From assembly GCA_045654545.1 (NCBI GenBank), contig JAZONO010000097.1, forward strand, positions 1 through 27,030: 27,030 nt of DNA, read 5' to 3'. Position numbers and translations under genes: made by a program. Positions 22,709 to 27,030 of this stretch are shown one piece after another. The DNA comes from SIG588 sp045654545. Lineage in GTDB: Bacteria > Bacillota > Clostridia > Oscillospirales > Acutalibacteraceae. How positions within the stretch are numbered: position 1 is the stretch's first letter; each line of letters opens with the position of its first letter. The notes below the pieces were generated by a model. It was not told the origin of the DNA. It saw nothing but the letters and a program-made list of their open reading frames with translations, and did no database searches.

Positions 22709-24583
22709 TCAATCCATGCTGTCGGGTGTGTAGGTGGGCACCATCTGCATCACCAACGGTTTCACATCGCTGTTTTCTTGTAAACAGAGTTGTTCCAATT
22801 CTTTCAACTGCGCTTTGAAACGTTCGTCATCCATTTCAATGGGACGTCCGATGTGTATGAGGCGGTTGGCAGTGCTTTTCAGCCCCTCTTCCGTCATCAA
22901 CATCTCTTCAAACAACTTTTCTCCGGGGCGCAGACCCGTGTATTCCACGCGAATGTCCACGTCCGGCTCATATCCCGACAAGCGGATCAGATTACGCGCC
23001 ATCGTGTCGATCTTCACGGGTTCGCCCATATCCAGCACAAAGATCTCGCCGCCGCGTGCATAATGCCCTGCCTGCAACACCAACGACACCGCTTCGGGAA
23101 TGGTCATAAAATACCGCACGATATCGGGATGGGTAACGGTGACAGGACCGCCGGCCGCAATCTGCTTTTTGAACAAGGGAACCACACTGCCGTTACTGCC
23201 CAGCACGTTGCCAAACCGCACAGCGGCAAATTCCGTCGCGCTTTCGCGGTTCATCATCTGCACCACCATTTCACACAGCCGTTTGGATGCGCCCATTATG
23301 TTGGTGGGGTTCACCGCTTTATCGGTGGAGATGAGCACAAAGCGTTTCACCCCGTGCGCATCCGCCGCCTTCGCTAATTTATACGTCCCGAACACGTTGT
23401 TTTTAATGGCTTCGTTCGGGCTTTGCTCCATCAGAGGCACATGCTTGTGTGCCGCCGCGTGAAACACGATGTCGGGACGGTAGGTGTCCATCACCGCATT
23501 GACACGCGCCGTGTTGCGCACCGAGCCGATCAACGCCACCAGATCCAACGTGGGATAGTCCCGTTGCAATTCCAACTGGAGTTCATAGGTGGTGTTTTCG
23601 TAAATATCAAAAACAATCAGTTGCTTCGGGTTCGCCGCCGCGATCTGTCGACACAATTCACTGCCGATCGAGCCGCCGCCACCCGTAACCATGACCACTT
23701 TTCCCTTAATATACCCCCGTATCTCTTCCTCGTTGCCGCGGATCGGGTCACGCCCCAACAACTCCACCATATCCACGTCGCGCAGTTGGCTGACACTGAC
23801 ATCGCCGCCTGCCAGTTGATAAATGCCGGGCACGGTTTGCACGGGGCACCCCGTGGTGGCGCAAATATCCAAGATCTCTTTGCGCATTTGCGGCGTGGCG
23901 GTGGGAATGGCAAACACGATCTTATCCACATTATATTCCTTCACCGCTTCGGGAATGCAATGACGGTCGCCCACGATGGGAACGCCACACAGACGTTTGC
24001 CGTGTTTGGTCGGGTTATCGTCGATGGCGCACACCACCGTATCGTGCAAATGGTGGCTTTTCAAAAATTCGGTGGCGAGCATGCGCCCTGCCTCACCTGC
24101 ACCGATGAGCATCACATTTTTGCGGTTTTTATCGGCGCTCAAATTCCGCGCCCACATACGCACACTACGCAGCAGGCGATAGGCAAAACGAATGGCGAGG
24201 GTCAGGAGGAAGTTGAGAATCAACCCGATTATGTAACAGGCATAGGGCAACACGGCACCCGTCACGCGAACAAACAAATACCCCACGGCTGTTAAGATGG
24301 TGTACGTGCCCAACACACGCAACAAGTCGTCTGCACCGGCATAACTGAGCAAGCCGCTGTACATGCGGCAAACCGCAAATACCGCCACCACCACCGCACA
24401 CCACGGAAGAATGCCCACCGCATACGCGTGGATGTATTCCGAAGGGATACTGCTAAACTGAAAATCAAATCGCAACCACAAGGCGGCAAACCAACAAGCA
24501 ACGACCGAAAGAATGTCCAAAAGCGCAATATGAAGTGTTCTCCGCACTGCGCCACCGCGTTGCAGCACGCCTGTTTTTGCCAT
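22709..24583 (-). CDS. Membrane NDP-sugar 4,6-dehydratase (CapD/PglF/WbpM-like)
   Basis: The 624-residue protein has four N-terminal membrane helices (about 15-135), a first Rossmann domain (VMLIGAGEAGRM near 157) and a second with TGGGGSIGSEL at 300-310. The catalytic region is LISTDKAVNPTNIMGASKR (418-435), with Met replacing the usual Tyr of YxxxK, as in long-form UDP-GlcNAc 4,6-dehydratases. The C-terminal EYTGLRPGEKLFEEML block is also typical. It would turn UDP-GlcNAc into UDP-4-keto-6-deoxy-GlcNAc for the next gene's aminotransferase. I chose the ATG at 24583 because AAGGA lies about 10 nt upstream; a longer frame to 24634 has no ribosome site. It is the first gene of the operon, and its leader carries a 21-bp palindrome. 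Confidence 0.93.
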   Translation of the reverse strand: MAKTGVLQRGGAVRRTLHIALLDILSVVACWFAALWLRFDFQFSSIPSEYIHAYAVGILPWCAVVVAVFAVCRMYSGLLSYAGADDLLRVLGTYTILTAVGYLFVRVTGAVLPYACYIIGLILNFLLTLAIRFAYRLLRSVRMWARNLSADKNRKNVMLIGAGEAGRMLATEFLKSHHLHDTVVCAIDDNPTKHGKRLCGVPIVGDRHCIPEAVKEYNVDKIVFAIPTATPQMRKEILDICATTGCPVQTVPGIYQLAGGDVSVSQLRDVDMVELLGRDPIRGNEEEIRGYIKGKVVMVTGGGGSIGSELCRQIAAANPKQLIVFDIYENTTYELQLELQRDYPTLDLVALIGSVRNTARVNAVMDTYRPDIVFHAAAHKHVPLMEQSPNEAIKNNVFGTYKLAKAADAHGVKRFVLISTDKAVNPTNIMGASKRLCEMVVQMMNRESATEFAAVRFGNVLGSNGSVVPLFKKQIAAGGPVTVTHPDIVRYFMTIPEAVSLVLQAGHYARGGEIFVLDMGEPVKIDTMARNLIRLSGYEPDVDIRVEYTGLRPGEKLFEEMLMTEEGLKSTANRLIHIGRPIEMDDERFKAQLKELEQLCLQENSDVKPLVMQMVPTYTPDSMD

Positions 24584-24638
24584 CCTTGTCACATCCTTTT
24601 TTGTGGCGTTTTCCTCTGCCTGCCAAAAGAGCATACTT

Positions 24639-24659
24639 ATACAGTATAATCTACTGTAT
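24639..24659. promoter_or_regulatory. 21-bp palindrome on the polysaccharide operon start site (candidate operator)
   Basis: ATACAGTA-TAATC-TACTGTAT has two perfect 8-bp arms. On the minus strand it begins inside the -10 box and covers the predicted transcription start. A repressor bound here would block the promoter. The regulator is unknown and none is encoded nearby. As a 5'-end RNA hairpin it would be AU-rich and weak. Confidence 0.6.
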
Positions 24660-24686
24660 TATAACACATTCCGCCCAATATATCAA
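24658..24686 (-). promoter_or_regulatory. Sigma-A promoter of the polysaccharide operon
   Basis: Minus-strand TTGATA (24686-24681), a 17-bp spacer and TATAAT (24663-24658) lie about 75 bp before the dehydratase ATG. No terminator or strong internal promoter was noticed between here and rmlB, so the eleven genes are probably one transcript. Confidence 0.85.
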
Positions 24687-24712
24687 GTACAAATTTGACA
24701 CCGTACCCCCAT

Positions 24713-24741
24713 TTGACTTTGGGAGGATTTTGTGGTATATA
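24713..24741 (+). promoter_or_regulatory. Sigma-A promoter of the PAP2 gene
   Basis: TTGACT (24713-24718), a 17-bp spacer and TATATA (24736-24741) lie about 35 bp before the ATG. The promoter is back to back with the polysaccharide operon promoter (the two -35 boxes are 26 bp apart). A TTGACA at 24695-24700 lacks a matching -10. Confidence 0.6.
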
Positions 24742-24775
24742 CTGGTGTATACTATGGGTCAAAGGAGGCTGTCGC

Positions 24776-25693
24776 ATGGCGTTTTTGCATTGGCTCCGGG
24801 GATTGCGCACTCCGTTTCTGGACACGTTCTTTTCGCTTGTTACGCAATGCGGAGAAGAAACGCTGTTTATCGTGGCAGGATTGCTGTTTTTCTGGTGTAT
24901 CAACAAGCGGCAAGGTTACTATTTGCTGTTTGTCGGATTTTTGGGCACGGTGCTCAATCAGTTTTTGAAACTGCTGGTTCGCGCTCCCCGTCCGTGGGTG
25001 CAAGATCCGTCGCTCACGGTGGTGGGGAAGGCCAAGGAGGCCGCCACCGGCTATTCCTTCCCCAGCGGACACACCCAAACGGCAGTGGGTTTGTTTGGCG
25101 GCATTGCGCGGTTCGCCAAGCGCTGGTGGGTACGCGGCGCGCTGGTGCTTTTGTGTGCGCTGGTCGCCCTTTCGCGGATGTATCTCGGCGTGCACACGCC
25201 GCTCGACGTGGGGGTGTCCCTCGTGGTGGCCACCGTGTTGGTGCTGGTGATGTATCCGTTGGTGAACAACACGATGCAAAGCCCTCACCGCACGCGCATG
25301 CTGTTTGTGGTGTGTGCCTTCCTCGCCGCCGCCTTTTTGGCGTTTGTCACGTGGTTCCCGTTCCCTGCCGATATCGACCCCCACAACTACGAAAGCGGCG
25401 TGAAAACGGCGTACAAAATGATGGGGTGTTTTCTCGGGTTATGGCTGGCATTTGAAGTGGACGAGCGCGCCTTGCATTTTGACACCTCCGCCGTGTGGTG
25501 GGCACAGATTTTGAAGATGGTGCTGGGGCTTGTGCCGCTTCTTGCCATCAAATCGGGGCTGAAAGCGCCGATCACCGCTCTGTGCGGCGGTGCACCCGTA
25601 GCCGACGGCATCCGCTATTTCCTCATTGCCGCCTTTGCCGGTTGTGTGTGGCCGCTGACCTTCCGCTTCTTCTCGAAATTAGGCAAGAAATAA
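24776..25693 (+). CDS. PAP2-family membrane phosphatase
   Basis: The 305-residue protein has the three PAP2 (type 2 phosphatidic acid phosphatase) motifs in order: KLLVRAPRP (K-x6-RP, near residue 67), FPSGH (near 98) and SRMYLGVHTPLD (SR-x5-H-x3-D, near 135). About seven hydrophobic segments follow one another, so it is a membrane enzyme with the active site at the outer face. The family dephosphorylates lipid pyrophosphates or lipid phosphates. The neighbouring Wzx/Wzy operon releases undecaprenyl diphosphate, so carrier recycling is a reasonable inference, not shown. The C-terminal third, beyond the PAP2 core, adds further spans, making it longer than minimal family members. AAAGGAGG lies 7 nt before the ATG. 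The gene ends with its own terminator. Confidence 0.92.
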   Translation: MAFLHWLRGLRTPFLDTFFSLVTQCGEETLFIVAGLLFFWCINKRQGYYLLFVGFLGTVLNQFLKLLVRAPRPWVQDPSLTVVGKAKEAATGYSFPSGHTQTAVGLFGGIARFAKRWWVRGALVLLCALVALSRMYLGVHTPLDVGVSLVVATVLVLVMYPLVNNTMQSPHRTRMLFVVCAFLAAAFLAFVTWFPFPADIDPHNYESGVKTAYKMMGCFLGLWLAFEVDERALHFDTSAVWWAQILKMVLGLVPLLAIKSGLKAPITALCGGAPVADGIRYFLIAAFAGCVWPLTFRFFSKLGKK

Positions 25694-25730
25694 GCGGCTA
25701 TCATACGTTGGATGGCTATAATGAAATTCG

Positions 25731-25771
25731 AGAGGATGTATCGTTCACGATACATCCTCTCTGTTTGTTTT
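25731..25771 (+). terminator. Terminator of the PAP2 gene
   Basis: A 13-bp perfect stem AGAGGATGTATCG/CGATACATCCTCT (25731-25743 and 25748-25760) with loop TTCA is followed by CTGTTTGTTTT. It lies 37 bp after the stop codon. Confidence 0.9.
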
Positions 25772-25788
25772 GTGAAAACAGATAAGAT

Positions 25789-26020
25789 GTCCAAGCCTTC
25801 CCCTTGAGGGGAAGGTGCCCCGTAAGGGGCGGATGAGGTGAACGGACTTTGTTGCGACAGCACCCACCGTAACTTTTTCGGTTTCGCCGCAAGGCGAAAT
25901 GGCATCCGTTTAGGATGCCAAGAAAAACGTTACACGGATATTCGTTGCGTCAGCAACGAATATCCCCTCATCAGTCACCTTCGGTGACAGCTTCCCCCCG
26001 GGGGGAAGCCTTTGGGGACG
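25789..26020. mobile_element. MITE-like repeat element built of seven hairpins
   Basis: About 230 bp without coding capacity, bounded by imperfect inverted ends: GTCCAAGCCTTCCCC on the left, and the complement of GTCCCCAAAGGCTTCCCC on the right. Inside, perfect hairpins follow each other at 25796-25815, 25817-25830, 25882-25899, 25901-25919, 25937-25964 (12-bp stem), 25974-25988 and 25990-26009. The motifs AAGGTG...GGATGAGGTG on the left and CCTCATCAGTCACC on the right are ones I recall as dispersed repeats in Ruminococcaceae genomes. No target duplication is obvious. It lies between two convergent terminators, a neutral insertion site. Being non-autonomous, it would need a transposase from elsewhere. 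Confidence 0.65.
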
Positions 26021-26083
26021 GTGCCCCCGCACACACCCCCTCCCTCCGTTTTCTTAAGTTTCTTCCTCTCCAAAACATAAGAA

Positions 26084-26109
26084 AAGGGCTGACCAAAAGG
26101 TCAGCCCTT
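26084..26109 (-). terminator. Terminator of the cohesin-protein gene
   Basis: An 11-bp perfect stem AAGGGCTGACC/GGTCAGCCCTT (26084-26094 and 26099-26109) with a 4-nt loop is followed on the minus strand by TTCTTA. A second hairpin (TAAACGG/CCGTTTA, 26113-26130) stands between it and the stop codon. Confidence 0.85.
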
Positions 26110-26147
26110 CCTTAAACGGTCAGCCGTTTAATCCAATCGTCTATGAA

Positions 26148-26954
26148 TTACTTGCTCTTCTTGGTGGACAGAACAACCAGAGCAGCACCGGCAACAGTCA
26201 CGGTCGCCAACAGCGCCCACGGAGTAGCTTCGCCGGCAGCGGTCGGAGCCTTGGTGGTAGCAGCGGTGGTCGGAGCAGCGGTGGTAGCCGCAGTGGTAGC
26301 CGCAGCGGTAGCCTTGGTGGTAGCCTTGGTGGTAGCCGCAGTGGTAGCCTTGGTGGTAGTGGTGGTTGCCTTGGTGGTGGTTGCCTTGGTGGTGGTAGTA
26401 GTAACAGCTTCCTTCTCCACGTTGATCACAGCAGTAGCGGTGATTTCGCCTTCCTCGGCCAGAGCGTCAATACCGGTAATGCCATCCTCAGTTCTCATGA
26501 GGGTGGTGGTGTTGATCGCGACCTCGATCTTGCCTTCAGCGCCATCTTTGATGACGAAGGGCAGTTTGGCAAGGACCTTCTCGGTCATGTTCGCCAGAAC
26601 TTCAGCAGAATCATCTGCGAAGGAAATCTTGATTTCGCCCTTGTCTTCGTCAGCGTTGACTGCAACATACACGCCGGTCAGAGTGCAGAGCTTGTTGACC
26701 GGATCAGCCACACCGGTCTTCGGAGGAACCACGAGATCCAGTTTGTCAGCGGGATAGTTGATCACGAAGTCGCCGTTCAGCAGGTACACGCCTTCACCCA
26801 TGGCGAATTCGACCGCCACAGTAACTTCATCGCCAACTTTGCCGGAAACTTCCTTCGCATTGAAAGCGAAAGACGCATCCGCAAACGCGCCGAACGGAAC
26901 CGTCAGCATCATAGCCAATGCGCACACCAGTGCGATAACAGAAATCTTTTTCAT
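26148..26954 (-). CDS. Secreted, membrane-anchored cohesin-domain protein
   Basis: The 268-residue protein has a signal peptide (1-27; MKKISVIALVCALAMML, then GAFADA). A domain of about 150 residues (28-180) shows cohesin-type features: SGKVGDEVTVAVEF, INYPADKLDLV and KGEIKISFADDS. A Thr/Ala/Lys linker covers 185-240. The C-terminal hydrophobic helix (PWALLATVTVAGAALVVL) is followed by TKKSK. Cohesins bind dockerin-bearing enzymes in cellulosome-like assemblies. A single domain at the cell surface could hold one partner, but the domain could also have another role. The usual LPxTG before the helix is absent (AAGEATPW), so sortase anchoring is doubtful and a simple membrane anchor more likely. 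I chose the ATG at 26954 for its GGAGAAG site and signal peptide; the longer frame crosses the promoter. Confidence 0.82.
   Translation of the reverse strand: MKKISVIALVCALAMMLTVPFGAFADASFAFNAKEVSGKVGDEVTVAVEFAMGEGVYLLNGDFVINYPADKLDLVVPPKTGVADPVNKLCTLTGVYVAVNADEDKGEIKISFADDSAEVLANMTEKVLAKLPFVIKDGAEGKIEVAINTTTLMRTEDGITGIDALAEEGEITATAVINVEKEAVTTTTTKATTTKATTTTTKATTAATTKATTKATAAATTAATTAAPTTAATTKAPTAAGEATPWALLATVTVAGAALVVLSTKKSK
26235..26402 (-). repeat. Low-complexity repeat encoding the Thr/Ala/Lys linker
   Basis: Degenerate 9-15-bp units built from GGTGGTAGC/GGTAGC (plus strand) encode runs such as TTTKATTT and TKATTAATTKA. Such tracts change length by slippage. They form an extended, probably glycosylatable spacer between the cohesin-like domain and the membrane anchor. 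Confidence 0.8.
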
Positions 26955-26994
26955 TGAAATCTTCTCCTTATTTTCGATATGATTGGATGCTATC

Positions 26995-27023
26995 ATTGTA
27001 CACAGAACTTTTGCGACTGTCAA
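26995..27023 (-). promoter_or_regulatory. Sigma-A promoter of the cohesin-protein gene
   Basis: Minus-strand TTGACA (27023-27018), a 17-bp spacer and TACAAT (27000-26995) lie about 40 bp before the ATG. The close match to consensus suggests strong constitutive expression. Confidence 0.85.
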
Positions 27024-27030
27024 GTATTTT

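Noticed and set aside
21372..22733. Plus-strand reading frame of 453 codons
   Set aside because: Histidine- and arginine-rich antisense of the DegT aminotransferase and sugar transferase genes; no family motif and no ribosome site.
24535..25455. Long plus-strand frame starting within the dehydratase gene and crossing into the PAP2 gene
   Set aside because: It spans the divergent promoters and is out of frame with the PAP2 motifs.
25796..26009. Series of short palindromes looking like a CRISPR array
   Set aside because: The palindromes differ from one another in sequence and length and there are no equal spacers; they fit hairpins of one mobile element.
25915..26115. 66-codon plus-strand frame
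   Set aside because: It consists of the hairpins of the repeat element and runs through the terminator; no ribosome site.
26235..26402. Repeated GGTGGTAGC units as a possible CRISPR or satellite array
   Set aside because: The units are in frame with the coding sequence and encode a typical low-complexity surface-protein linker.
26143..26757. Plus-strand Val/Ala-rich frame resembling a membrane protein
   Set aside because: It is the complement of the Thr/Ala/Lys repeat of the cohesin-type protein; the valine runs come from the GGTGGTAGC repeat read on the other strand.
1..27030. tRNA, rRNA or transposase genes
   Set aside because: I noticed no cloverleaf-like or rRNA-like sequence and no transposase or integrase motif in any frame.

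Overview
This window looks like chromosomal DNA from a gut-type clostridium, probably of the Oscillospiraceae/Ruminococcaceae group. That assignment is inferred from four things: a SCIFF ranthipeptide with its radical-SAM maturase, a secreted cohesin-domain protein, a MITE-like hairpin element of a kind I recall from such genomes, and near-consensus sigma-A promoters with tight ATGA gene junctions. Most of the window is moderately GC-rich. The LysR/TRAP block (about 4.9-7.9 kb) and the ATP-grasp gene beside it look more AT-rich by eye.

Region 1 (1-4836, minus strand) reads as one operon. A TTGACA-17-TAAAAT promoter drives the SCIFF precursor (scfA), then a hairpin/T-run attenuator, the SCIFF maturase (scfB), an Orn/Lys/Arg-decarboxylase-like PLP protein, metF, a stand-alone methionine synthase reactivation protein, and the 5' part of metH, which leaves the window. 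Several genes are joined by ATGA stop/start overlaps.

Region 2 (4849-7897) holds a LysR regulator divergent from a TAXI/TRAP-type permease and a 94-residue membrane protein. A decayed paralogue of that small protein lies behind the regulator. No TRAP substrate-binding protein is present.

Region 3 (7898-12301) holds a three-gene cassette, ATP-grasp / PLP enzyme / ATP-grasp, with its own promoter inside the 3' end of an upstream HAD phosphatase gene. Divergent from the phosphatase is an unrecognised 29-codon gene with its own promoter and terminator.

Region 4 (12305-24686, minus strand) is one surface-polysaccharide operon of about 12 kb. In transcription order it encodes a membrane NDP-sugar 4,6-dehydratase, a DegT aminotransferase, an initiating sugar-1-phosphate transferase, two GT2 glycosyltransferases, a Wzy-like polymerase, a third GT2, a Wzx-like flippase whose expected start codon is ACG, a second DegT aminotransferase, rmlA and rmlB. 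It implies a Wzx/Wzy-type polymer containing one or two 4-amino-deoxy sugars. I see no N-acetyl- or N-formyltransferase here, so free amines (a zwitterionic polymer) are possible. A 21-bp palindrome sits on the operon promoter.

Region 5 (24713-27030) holds a divergent PAP2-type phosphatase that may recycle lipid carrier, its terminator, a roughly 230-bp MITE-like element made of seven hairpins, and a secreted cohesin-domain protein with a Thr/Ala/Lys linker and a C-terminal membrane anchor, read from the minus strand.
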